A DNA stretch of 64,000 nucleotides from contig OY292274.1 of the NCBI GenBank assembly GCA_958496175.1, positions 29,117,482-29,181,481 on the forward strand, in the 5' to 3' direction. Source of the stretch: Sisyra terminalis (lineage: Eukaryota; Arthropoda; Insecta; Neuroptera; Sisyridae). The notes beneath the pieces are model-generated. The model was not told the DNA's origin, searched no databases, and was given only the letters and a program-made list of their open reading frames with translations. A program made the translations under genes and the position numbers. Within the stretch, counting starts at the first letter, position 1. The number at the start of each line of letters is the position of its first letter. Positions 47,192 to 58,559 of this stretch are shown here, piece by piece.

Positions 47192-49644
47192 CTAGCTGAT
47201 GCCCGCGACTTCGTCTGCGTAACGTAGGTGTAGATTATATTTTCTTTTTAAATTTGCTATTTGTTGTGGCATATGAAAATTATTATTTTTTTTATTTTTT
47301 TTTACGAAAAACATATTCATACTTAAGAACACTATTTTGTCAACTTTAAAAATACACATTTAATAAACTGTTACTTAGAATAAAATAGTTGTATATAATG
47401 ATCAATTCATTTTCAAAAAATAATTATAAATATCTAAAAAGTACCTAAAAAAACCGTACACCTACGGTAGGTATACCTACCGTGAACCAATTAATCCGTA
47501 AATCAATCAGCATTTATACATAAATAAAAACGTTCTATAAAGTTCTATAAAGTCAGTCATAATTATAACTTAAAACCGTCAAAAGTTATCAAAACACTCG
47601 CCTAGATATTTATAATATTAGTAAAAATCACATTTCATTGTCTCGACTCTCGAATGAACCCTTTTCTCGAAACTATTTCACTACTGCAATGTACGAAACT
47701 ACCGCGAAATCAAAATTTGTTCAATTGCACGAAACCCAGTTCCTCCATAATCAAGTATAACCATTGTGTATCTATGCACTTATTACTAAAATATCTGAAT
47801 TTCAACTATATAATTAAATCATTTCCTTTTAGTTCGCCGAATTGCTCGCTACTCGATATTCACTCACTAATATATTTATTTGTGAATACGTATTTCGGAT
47901 TTTTAGGTTTACAATATGTGAAAGCCAAAAAACTTAATGCTCACTTATGAACTTAACCTTTTTCAGATATATATATTAGAGTTTAAATTTTTAAGCAGAT
48001 CCTACGTTTTTGAATCTAATAATAAATCAACATTGTTTTATTTTAAGCGATAAAACGTTTCGTCTATAACGAACATATTTTGATAATTAAACTTAAAATT
48101 TCGATTGTTTAACAGACGTTATGCCGTACAAACTTTGCCACCATTTTTCACTTTTTTAGGGGAGGAATTATCAAAACCCCTTTCTTATTATATATCTGCA
48201 TCGTATAAGAAAACCATTTTCCAAATTTCATCGACATAAATATGCTTTTATTTGGAAAATACAATGTAAAACGAAAAAAATTATGACCTTCTTTACTTTG
48301 ATATCATTACTAAAAAGCAATTCGATTTCGCACATTTGGACGTTGTACATACAAAATTGTTGGAAATAGGTAGAAAACGTGGAAGTAAATTCGAATATTT
48401 TATTTATTTTCAATAACAATAATTGATTTTCAAATTTTTCTAAATACCGAAGAAAAGTTAGTTTGGAAGATTTTATATTTTGATTGATAAGATTGATAAT
48501 GAAATATATGACAAATAATTGCTCCCTTGATGTTTTTCAGCAGAATAAATAATTGCTCCAGGTCACAATCATTGGTTGATAAAAATTAGATTTTAAAAAG
48601 TTTGATTGTTGAAAAACAATCAAAAATTAAAAATCGCTTAGTTAGAATAAGTACTACATAAACTTTCATACTAATTTAGTGAAATAACGTTATTTAAAAC
48701 GTTGTTATTAAAATGATATAACAAAAAAAGAAATTTATAATTAAATAATTAATAATAAGTTTTAAGTTATACTTATTAAATTCAAAATTTCGATTGTTGA
48801 TTAACTCTACATTTTCTCATACAAACTTAGTCACCCCTTTTACTCTTTTAGGGTAGGAATTTTAAAAAAAAAATTCTTATCAAATGTCTACTCCTTATAA
48901 GGAATACATCGAATATTAAAATTTCATCAGTCAGAGGGGATCTATAAATACAGGATTTTATGTATGCACGGTTTTAAAAACGTATTTTCTTTAAGTTTTA
49001 TTACTATTATTATTATTGCCACTATTACTTTTTTTCGTTACTATGTCCTTATTGAGTAATTCTTAGGATCTATTAACAACAATTTTGTAAAAAAAAAATA
49101 AAAAAAAGGTCACTGTAAGATTCGAACCCACGTCTTTATAATTAGGAGCATCAGAATGTTAGATACGTAAGCCATTACACTATTAACATCATATATGTGG
49201 TGTATATATGTATATAAACGTTTATATTTCAAAGAGGCAATTTTTTAAAATTTAAATTGAATTTACTGTGATTTTTATCAGTTCAATTAAAAATATTTTT
49301 ACAGATTGTTTTCTAACTTTAAATTACCTTTCCAATGATACATAACTCACCTGTCTAGTGTAAAAATTTCTGTTTTCATCCCTTGGGAATACCTTCCCTT
49401 ATTATTTTTTTAGAATGATAAGTAGCCTATAGTCTGTGGAAAATTGTGTTGTATATTAATACCAAATTTCATTAAATTCGGTTGTTCCGTTCTTTAGTTA
49501 AATCGGGACACACAGACAGACAGACAAAAATTTTAAAAATGTTAAATTTGGAATAAGGGCCTCTTGAAACAAATATTTACCCTAAAATTGGGTTAAAAAT
49601 CGAAATGTACAGACAGACGTAAGAATTTTATATATTAGTATAGA
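47192..49644 (-). mobile_element. Non-autonomous Helitron, - orientation, longer relative
   Basis: Complete 2,453-bp element. On the - strand the 5' end is TCTATACTAATATATAAAAT (from 49644). The 3' end is CGCAGACGAAGTCGCGGGCATCAGCTAG in type, with hairpin and CTAG at 47195-47192, inserted between A and T. It matches the + copy (17073-18093) along its 5' part. It also holds a tRNA-like Pol III unit (49108-49190), a duplicated internal module (AATTCCTACCC.. and AATTCCTCCCC.. each followed by CAATCGAAATTTT), and about 1 kb extra at the 3' side (47200-48300). No helicase/Rep is encoded. A 98-codon + frame (47654-47950) lies in the extra segment and is unidentified. Confidence 0.9.
49108..49190 (-). 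ncRNA. tRNA-like Pol III unit carried by the Helitron
   Basis: On the - strand TAGTGTAATGG (49182-49172) fits the A box TRGYNNANNGG exactly, and GGTTCGAATCT (49128-49118) fits the B box in 10 of 11 positions, 43 nt apart. A run of seven T follows directly after GTGACC, as a Pol III terminator. A T-arm (GTGGG/CTTAC around TTCGAAT) and part of an anticodon arm can pair, but the acceptor ends do not, and the variable region is long. So it is a tRNA-derived sequence, not a working tRNA. The + Helitron keeps only the A-box part (TCGCGTAATGG, 17537-17547). Confidence 0.6.
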
Positions 49645-49649
49645 TATAA

Positions 49650-50690
49650 AGTATGCGATAATACTTTATTTCGCACGATTTGATTTCTCTGGGATTCATT
49701 TGTATAACATACAAAAAAATGGTGGTTGTAAGAATTTATAGGTAAAAATGAAATGGAAATTAATTTGAATATAGTCTGAAAAGATGCTATCCAGCAGTTT
49801 AACAGTGATAATTACTTGTTAAAAGTTGCTAAAAGTAATGCAAAATATGTTTCTAAGTAAAATAACAAAATAAAATAAATAGTACTTTATTTTGACACAA
49901 TGTTCTTTTTTTCTACCTTCAGTATCCAATATACTTTATTAGCACAAAAAAAATGGTAACCCTAGTTGGCTCTAGTTATGTCAGTGTTGGGTTGTAAATA
50001 TTTCATAGGTAGTTACTAGTAATGTATATATTTACTATGGTCTATGTTTCAAATCAAAAATTACAAAAAGTTATCCTTCAAGTTGTAGATAGAAACTCGT
50101 TAGTCTTAATTACGATAAATTGTTAAGCGAATAAATTATAAACTGCGAATTATAAACGAATAAACCACATGATTATGCCTATGGGTAAACACGAATAAAT
50201 AATTCAACATTTAAAGAATTTTGTATTTTAAGTAAAAAAACATTCACCTATATTCTAGTATGCTCATTTCTCTTCCGAGCGTTTAGATTTTTTTATGCTA
50301 ACAACTTCCTAGTCCCGGTGTACCAGAAATCACCTTAACAAAAATTCAACTACAAATATTATAGAATACAAACATAGATTCCAAAAATTTGTTGAATCAC
50401 TTAATATTTACTTGTACATATTAATTATTTATCAATTGTAATATTTTTCAGTTATATGTAAAAATTAAAATAATTCGATCTCTTTGTTGACATTATAAAG
50501 GACACTTCTCGTAGGAATGTATGTTTACCTACCTATATTTATTATAAAATTTCTTTCCTGATTTAAAAAATGTTTAAAAAATCATTAACGATTTAAAAAT
50601 GTCACATACTTAAAAATGTATACTTAAACTTATCGTATTTTCGTTTTGTTTATTGATGAACAAATTGTTTACCTTTTTTCAATAGATATT
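49650..50690. other. Intergenic AT-rich DNA
   Basis: No supported feature. Confidence 0.5.
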
Positions 50691-50705
50691 CTCTAATAAC
50701 TACAA

Positions 50706-51017
50706 AAACATATTAAAAGCGAAGACAAAATAACGTGGCTAGAACATCACCGTTGTCGCGACGGTTTGGGTTCGATGCATAAGTTTTGGAGACACTTCCA
50801 TTATGACCCAGACATAAAACTGTATATATATATTTCAAAGTGGATGACACGGTTTATAGCGCCAGAATTTCTAATTAATTTTATACTCCCTTGTCGATCT
50901 TGTTCTCATCAAATTAAATTAGATATATTAAACAAAAGGAAAACAATAACACAATCATATTTACGAAAAGAAAATTATCCTATCAAAAATCTGGTAGGCG
51001 AAATAGATAAGAAGTAA
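50706..51017 (+). CDS. Unidentified ~104-codon open frame, coding-like
   Basis: The frame is open from about 50706 to a TAA at 51015-51017. It contains EDKITWLEHHRCRDGLGSMH, then KFWRHFHYDPDIKLYI and KWMTRFIAPEFLINFILPC with a CRSC pair. Trp, His, Arg and Asp are frequent, unlike typical translations of AT-rich junk, and the first 60 bp are GC-richer. The only in-frame ATG near the start is at 50775. By my rough count about one frame this long is expected by chance in 64 kb, so length alone is not proof. I do not recognise a family. It could be an exon, a transposon piece or an old viral insertion. Confidence 0.3.
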   Translation, partial: KHIKSEDKITWLEHHRCRDGLGSMHKFWRHFHYDPDIKLYIYISKWMTRFIAPEFLINFILPCRSCSHQIKLDILNKRKTITQSYLRKENYPIKNLVGEIDKK

Positions 51018-51019
51018 AT

Positions 51020-52650
51020 AAAACAAGAAAATATGTTGAAATTAATATGATTTTTCACGTTTGATAAGCAAACTTAATCATTTTTAGTGTTTTAAACCAA
51101 AAACACAACGACATGAGTATATGCTACTTATGAATAACATTGTTTGATTAACATTGAATTTATTAGTGTACATTGGTTTTACGATACAAGTTATTGTGGC
51201 TTTGCAATTCCTATAATTTTAAGTAAGATATCATGTTTTGAAAGATAAAGTTTGTTTTTTCTTTTATATTTTTTTTTACTTCTAAGAATTGGAAAAAGTA
51301 AAATTTTTCATACAATTGTTACTTAAATCTAAAAACCTAATTATTTTGAGTTTTGCTTTAGAAAGTAATATCTAAATTACCTTTATCGTATAGTGTTTAT
51401 ATCCATTACTACAGAATACAAAAGTAATAAGATATTTTCCAATGAAGCCATAATAATTGATACTTATTTAAACGATCAACGTATAAATGTTCATAAACTT
51501 TCTATATCAATCACTACAAATAGAGGTATATAGTACTTTTAAGTTTCTGTTAAGTTTAAAGTATAAGATTACGAGGAAAACTTACTCTAGTGAACTTAAA
51601 TTTTTAGTGTAGTACCGTAAGTGCAAAGAATTATTGCAATCAAACATTTTCCGTTTTGAGATTTCAAAGGAAATATCCATTACGTCCATAAATCTATTTT
51701 ATCGAATTTCAGCATGACTTTTATACGTTAAAAGTTAGTATTGTATTTAGGCGAAGTAGATATAGCGTCGATTTGTCTATTTCGCATAATACTGAGCAAA
51801 AATACGATTCATGATTTCATGATTTGAGTTTGTTAGTTAGTTTATATAGATATTTGGACACTGCATTTTTTAGAATAAAAAAGGGAGAATATTAAGACTC
51901 ACAATGAGACACTTCATTGTACAGTTTGATATACGGATTCTAAAAATTTTATTGTGTAACTATTTATTTAAAAAATTCCGCTGTGGATTTCATACACGGA
52001 CAACAATTATAGTAAAAAATGCAATAATACATCGTAATTTCTGTTATTATTGACTAGTTTATTTTTTTTATTATTAAATATGAAAATACTCATAAATGGG
52101 CAAAAAATAACGAAACAAATTAATTATTAATTTATCACAATTATAATGGTCATTGTTTCTTAATGTTTGTAATACTTAATTCATACCCATAGGATTTAAT
52201 GAAAAAAAGGTTCACTCTATAAAGGAGTCTTCTCTTTTTGTGTGATTTTTGTATGTGCTCAAGCCCATTGCTTATCATGCTTCAAAAGTATCTAGAAAAC
52301 GAAAAACATTTTAATTAGTCATTAAAAGTTATATATCTGAGATTATTGTGTTGGAAATATTTTCAATAATGAAAAAAATACAAAAAATTGCTTAAAATTT
52401 ATTTAGAAAATAATCTATAGATAGTAATACATTTAACTCTATTTCTTCCATGAAATGAAATTTTATTCTCAATATACCAAATATCAATAATTTCACTGTA
52501 ACCGTTAAACGTTTAGCGATGATTTCATATTGGTTCATTTATTTTTGTCGTTCTCGCAGAACTTTTAACAATAAGTGCATGCTTATAGAAATATTTCATG
52601 TATAAGTTCATTTATTCTAAAGTAGTATCGCCACTGATCTGTATAAATGG
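51020..52650. other. Intergenic AT-rich DNA
   Basis: No supported feature. Confidence 0.5.
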
Positions 52651-52654
52651 ACAG

Positions 52655-52710
52655 CAGCGTTTCCCAACCTTTTTGGACCCGCGGACCACTAAAATTTGTA
52701 AAAAAAATAA
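52655..52710 (+). mobile_element. Solitary hAT terminal fragment
   Basis: CAGCGTTTCCCAACCTTTTT followed by GGACCCGCGGACC is the hallmark end of a hAT subfamily (CAGxGxTTCCCAACCTTTTTGGxxCGCGGACC). The opposite end was not found within the next several hundred bases, so the copy is truncated. Confidence 0.65.
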
Positions 52711-52719
52711 TAGGGGTAG

Positions 52720-53340
52720 AGAGATAAGAGTAGTAGTAGTTCTGTTTCTTTTACTTGTATATAGAGTATATGTATATTTTCATTTGCACTTACAGAAAAA
52801 ACTATCTGTAATGTAACATCGTAATTTTGGAAATGTTATTTACTACAGAAAACTGTCGTTACAATTACTATGTTATAACGTAAAAATTCAAATCTACATA
52901 ATAAATTTGAAAAAAGAATATTGTCAAGACTAGGATAATGAAAGTCTAATCCTACATTACGAGGTTCCTTTTATAATTTTTACTGTTTTTCTTTTCGTGC
53001 ATGATTTCATGGTACTTAGATATCTGTATAAATTGAAATCTTAATATCGAAAATTTTTGCAGTCACAATACCTACTTTTGTATGAAATTTTGTATGAAAG
53101 ATTAATTATTATAAACTGTGCCACATTTATTATGTAGGTATATTGCAGATTAACAGTGCCGAAGTACCTCTTCGACATGTGCCAAATTTTCTTATCAAAA
53201 AATATTTAATAAAAAAAAAATCGCAAGATGATTTTGCCATATAGTGTTCAAAAGAATTAAATATCATAAATTAACTGCGGAAAACTACTTACATACCTAT
53301 TCCGCGGCAATAAGATTGTTTTTCTAATTTGAAGACAGAT
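52720..53340. other. Intergenic AT-rich DNA
   Basis: A short (GTA)n-like run near 52728-52740. Nothing else is supported. Confidence 0.45.
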
Positions 53341-53429
53341 ACTAATTAGAAATGTTTTGGTTCGTACCACATAAACATGTAAAGTAAATTATAAACTCTA
53401 AGAAATAAATAAAAAGACAAAAGCATATG

Positions 53430-54026
53430 AATGTAAAAAAGCCGCAAAAGTCCTTGAGAAAACGACAAGTTGTCAAGTGGCGCTGATATAAATCTGATGG
53501 TGGCTCTATTAGTGTCCCAACAAGACACCGGTCTCTGGCGCCCGGGATTTCACGCGACACCAAAACCCTTTTTGGACATCCCAATCTTCGCCGCCTTACT
53601 CACATTTAAATCGTACCAAATATCGTACAATTAAAACAGTACCACTGAAGAGTCGAATAAAAACAACAACCTTAACTTTATCGGCTGTAGTAGAAGTAAT
53701 AAAATGAGTTTCGACAAAGTTATTTTCTTATATTATGGACCCCGATGAACGATGAAACGCGTTCATTTCTAATGAATTGATTGACTAATAGTGAATTATT
53801 TGTTTGTGGTGGAACAAAGAGTTAAGAATGAAATACAATTGCAGAAAAAGTCAACACTGGTAGTGCTAAGTTAATGTTGATTCGATTTTGCTCGGGTAAA
53901 ACGAGCAACTTTGCATTCTCTTCCATATATACATTTTATAAATAAGAGTAGATTGAAAAGAGTTGGTAGATAAAAGACTTAAGAGCCTTAGCGAGTGAGG
54001 CGGCAAGGCCTTTGCCTTCCCGAACA
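53430..54026 (-). mobile_element. Possible LTR retrotransposon 5' end (LTR plus leader), - orientation
   Basis: On the - strand TGTTCGGGAAGGCAAAGGCC starts at 54026, a common LTR opening. GACTCTTCAGTGGTA (initiator-like) lies about 370 bp on. TGGTGTCGCGTGAAATCCC at 53562 looks like a primer-binding site, followed by GGGCGCCAGA, similar to the GGCGCCCAGA after the PBS-like word at 11502. An 80-codon GC-rich - frame (53584-53342; early residues REIPGARDRCLVGTLIEPP) spans the leader but has no recognised domain. The LTR 3' boundary is unclear. Confidence 0.35.
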
Positions 54027-54029
54027 CCG

Positions 54030-56290
54030 CTTCACAATTAGTAATGTCTCAAACAAGCCATGCAGAGATCCAAAACTACACTGTAAATGACACACATATA
54101 TTATAACGTATACTATAGTATATGTACAATCCACCTACTCGAACAACAATTTTTTCAGACATTTTTTTTCTTTATTTTTGGGTGTGATGTCTCAATGTAG
54201 TTTTCATATCAAAATTATTACACACATTTAAACTTTTTCGTCTTTTTTTCCGTACCGAAACTCGTATACAATACCAGGACAAGAAAAACGAATACGCTAA
54301 TATTAGTAAATGGTTTGTGAATTCTTCACAATAAAATACATATAAGACTAATAATTATACATTTTCGAATAAATTTAAAAGCATTTTAAATACCGGTTTT
54401 TGTCCTCTGAAATATTTAGATTGGCATAAAGCGAGAATACGGAATTTTTCAAATTGATGGAAAAATTTTTCCGTAATCTATTTTCGTAATTAACTTGATT
54501 TTTTTGTCAATCGAACGAAGGGCCTATATTGAGAGGTTTGCTTAAGAGCAGTCTAGACAAAAATTAGACATTGAGTATGCATTAGTGAGGGAATCATTAA
54601 AGATTAGATAAGGTGAAATTATATTTCGTTCTATCAAGAAATAAAATAAAAGAACCACCCTAAAGAACAATATGCATTAACATTAAAGCTAAGGGTGAAA
54701 TTTTATTATTATTAAGCTTGATAAAAACGGAATAAGTGAGTATATAACAGAGAACGTATAGTGTTTTAGCGTGCGTCATTTCAAGAGTTTTAGTATTTAC
54801 TATATTAGCATCGTTTTTCTCTTCACATCTGCACAACTTTTATAAAAAAAAAAATATTTGAATTTGAATACCTTCGGTGTATCTCATAATATTTACACCA
54901 GAAAAAAATCTTTTCGAGAAGTACAACCCTTAAGAGTGAATTTGACACTCCACAGAACCCTCTTATTTTTTTCTAGGTTTTTGGTATTTATAAGTAGAGC
55001 AACGCTGCCGACAAAAAGCAAGCCCTTTCTCATATTACAAAAAGTGACATTTTTTACAAATTGAGTGTTTTAATTTTTTTTCTTATGTTTACAAGCATTG
55101 ATATCTGTTATAGGTAGGTATATTTAATATTTCACCTTCTTTTTGACTAGAATCAATTGATAAAACGCTATATAGGTAAAGGTATGGTACAGGTGTATTA
55201 TAAGAACAGTATACAGGTGAATTATAATTATAACCAATAACAAACAGGGAGAAATAAGATTAATTTTCAGAATTTATAAAACACAATTATATGGATTTAT
55301 TGCAAGGTAAAAATAAGTTCTATTTATTTACAATCACAAGAAATCTTATAATTAATTTGTTGATTGAAAAACGGTAATGGTTTAAAGAGATAATCATTTG
55401 TAACAAATGAAAAAAATTTAAATTGTGTTATGCATTTTGTAGCGTTAAACTATACCTAAGTGGATTGAAAAGATGAGTCTAGAATGGAAGAAAAAATAAT
55501 TACAGAAAGCTAGAAATTTGGTGTTGGAAAAGAGTTCATACCTATACTGTCTTAACTCCCTTGAAACCCCTTTTAACAATTGTCTGAGACTTGAGTATGT
55601 TGATTAAGTATCTATTGTGTATCTATATGTAGGTACATTTGATATTGTGGTGTTAATAATTTCATTTGACGTTTAAAAAGTAGGTGGTTTACCAAAAAGT
55701 GAAACAGTAAGAACAGCTGGTCTAGGACTACATATTATAAGATTAATATTAAGAGCCTCAACTTTGCAAATTTAACTTTATTTTCTAATTCATATCAAAG
55801 TTAATTATTATAATTCATATTTCCTTCATTTTGTAATATAACAGATAAACTTTTGCAATGTATTGACCTAAACAATTAGATTGTGGTATATTTTAGTAAA
55901 AAACTTTTTTTTTTGGTAGTTTTATTCGCTGGAGTCTTAGAAAAGAGCCGTAAATAAAATATGAGGAATAGTATTTACGTAACTCGGAGGTATAAATTCT
56001 TAAGTTAAAAGGAGCGACATATTCATCGCGTCGCTTTTTACTGTGACCAATACAACCATTTACTTTTAGAGACATAAATCAATGACCACAATCCTTAGTG
56101 ATAAAAGAAAGCAGCAAGTTTGTAAAAATTGATGATGAGCATTATTTAAAGCTGCTCTATTAAAAATCCTAATTTTACCAATTATTAAATACCAAAATTT
56201 TAGTGACGTTGTAAATCTTTGATTCAAATTATTTTCACTAGGTAGATTCCTTAAAATCATCACTGTTATGAAAGGAAATCATAATTAACT
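54030..56290. other. Intergenic AT-rich DNA
   Basis: No supported feature. A small GC-richer word, GGAGCGACATATTCATCGCG, occurs near 56010-56030. Confidence 0.45.
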
Positions 56291-56301
56291 ATTAGAGCAA
56301 T

Positions 56302-56885
56302 ATTAGCTAGCAGAAAAAAAAGATCTTTGTTATTTTGAAGTTACTTATTTACTTTAGTAAAGTATCTAAGATACTGTATCTTAGTTCCTATATTTTTTGG
56401 CAAAAAAGAACTAGTATCTTAAATTCTTTTTAAAAGGAACTGTAACTTATAACTTAAAAAAATATCTTAGATACCGAAAAATAACTAAACTGCCGAGAAA
56501 TTAGACTTAAAGTTTTATTTTGTTTTGTTCTATAAGATTTAATTGGTACCTCTTACATTAATATTCGATCATTTTAAAGTAGGTTATGTTTGGGGAATGA
56601 GGCAAATATATTTTTCTTTTTCCTAAATTAAAAAAGATGAGAAATGCATTACTTAACTACCTATGTACTTTACCTTATATTTTTTAAAACTGAGTAGGTA
56701 CATAGGTACATAATATAAAAGTAACTAAAAGAGTAACGTTTTAAATATCTTAAAAGTAACTTAAGATAAGTATTTAAGCTCCTTTTTTAAGAGTATCTAC
56801 ATATCCAAAATAACTTTAGATACCTTTTAGAAGAGTAACTTATCCAGTATCTAGATACTTTCCCAAAGTATCTTTGGCAGCTCTG
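56302..56885. mobile_element. hAT-like MITE, copy 3
   Basis: Same family and orientation as 34110 and 38350. The right end CCAAAGTATCTTTGGCAGCTCTG (ending 56885) is intact. The left end is worn (ATTAGCTAGCAGAAAA against CAGAGCTGTCAGAAAA). Flanks AGAGCAAT and ATAACCAT agree at five of eight positions, compatible with a decayed target duplication. Confidence 0.7.
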
Positions 56886-56889
56886 ATAA

Positions 56890-57148
56890 CCATTATTCAT
56901 ATTGAATTTAGATACAAATTTGTATTCTTAATATTTTAATTATAAGTTTACAAGTATAGAAAAAATACTATACTAAGGGTCCACTTACTACAGTAATATT
57001 ACCTATCTATTATTTTCGGCATAAAATCAGATTTTTTTATTCGTGTTGATTTTTATGTGATATGTTATTCTCTTAAAAGTTTTTGTCTTATAAAGTATAA
57101 CATTGAAATATATATAGACATTAATGTATCAAGTTTAAGTATTGATTG
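56890..57148. other. Intergenic AT-rich DNA
   Basis: No supported feature. Confidence 0.4.
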
Positions 57149-57260
57149 AGTAGCTGCATCTCTCAACTTCGTCTGCGTGTAATATAATTATTGGACTTCT
57201 CGCCTGTATTGAAATATGAAAATTGTTGCAATTTTTCCTACAAAAGAAATTTCCCACATC
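57149..57260 (-). mobile_element. Helitron 3' end fragment, - orientation
   Basis: On the - strand ACACGCAGACGAAGTTGAGA then GATGCAGCTAC resembles the Helitron 3' terminus (CTAG worn to CTAC). The adjoining ATATGAAAATTGTTGCAATTTTT matches ATATGAAAATTATTATTTTTTT at the equivalent place in the 47192-49644 element, so it belongs to that longer variant. The 5' end was not found. Confidence 0.5.
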
Positions 57261-57264
57261 TCAA

Positions 57265-58400
57265 AAACACATTTTTTTACATTTCAAGATGTGTAGATTG
57301 TAGGTATATTATAGAAATAATTAATTTACATAAAATAAATGGTAAAAACTTTTTTTTATTAATTAAGTTAATTTAACAAAATGTTTTGAAAGACAAGAAT
57401 AAATAAAACAAACAGTTATCATACCACGGAAAGTAAACAAAAAAAAAAACTTACTAAACTTTTGATATTAAAAATATGAGACATTAAAGTACAGGTATCA
57501 ACAAACAGCGAGCAATTAATGATATCATTCAACATTATATTAAACTGATTAAAAAGTCATTAAGATATGTTCGCTAGTAATTTTCATTCATATGTACAAG
57601 ATAAGTACCTACGTTTACATTTATAAATATGAAATACTGAGGATTTTGTCTCATACGAAAAAAAAATATCTTGTCGAATTTTTCAGAAAAAAAAATGATT
57701 TTATATATCTACGAATTGATTAATAATACTTATTTAATTTTGGAGATAACTCCTATTACCAGATAGGAGCTAAAAAACAAATCATAAATATTCTTAAGTC
57801 GACATATGGAAATGTAAAAATTATAAAGAGTATACCATATGGTGACTTATTAATAATTACAAACATTCACTGCTCACAAATTCGTAAAAGTCGAATAAGT
57901 ATATGTACCATTTTAAAAATTTAATATTTTTAAATTTTTATTAATTTATGCATACAATAACAATCCTTTAACCAATAAAAATTTTAAATCATCTTTTTTT
58001 TTCTAACTAAATTGCTTTATTAACCATTGAAAAGCTTATATTTAATACGGAACTATGGTTCGTTGCATGAGAATAATATACATAGATATATGATTATTAT
58101 TTAAATTAATTACTTTGAGTACGTCTGTATATTTGGATCCACTTTAAATGAAAAATATATTCATGTTATACATATTTGTATAAAAATTTTGTAATATCTA
58201 CGAGTATATTTTAAGAATTCACAAATGATACAAAAAATTAAGCTCTTGGAATGTTTTAATTTAATGGCTTCATTTTTATAGTATCTAATGTTAGATTTTT
58301 ATCCACCACTTAATAGAAACATTGCTATAACTTCCTTGCAAAGATCAAGGTTACATATCTTAGTAATGTTATACGAAACAAGGATATAAAAGAAGTATGA
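57265..58400. other. Intergenic AT-rich DNA
   Basis: No supported feature. Confidence 0.5.
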
Positions 58401-58413
58401 AAAATTTTAAAAA

Positions 58414-58545
58414 TTATTTTGGAATTTGATGTAGGCGCCGTCGTTCGCGTGCATCGCGCATTGGTACCGCCCCAATAACAAACGTTCTCACTGGACCGTC
58501 ACAATCCAATCCTGGCTCAGGTTGTAAACCCCTCCAAAACGCCAT
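58414..58545 (-). CDS. Candidate 43-codon ORF in a sharp GC-rich island
   Basis: On the - strand an ATG in good context (ACAATGG) at 58545 opens 43 codons to TAA at 58416-58414. It begins MAFWRGLQPEPGLDCDGPVR and later reads VPMRDARERRRLHQ. The GC content over about 130 bp is far above the surroundings, and CpG is frequent. The product is Arg-rich at its end. I recognise no family. It could be a small-protein ORF, a first exon (a GTGAGA lies within it), or a CpG-rich regulatory element whose open frame is a by-product of GC content. Confidence 0.3.
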   Translation of the reverse strand: MAFWRGLQPEPGLDCDGPVRTFVIGAVPMRDARERRRLHQIPK

Positions 58546-58559
58546 TGTCGTGTGGCTTT

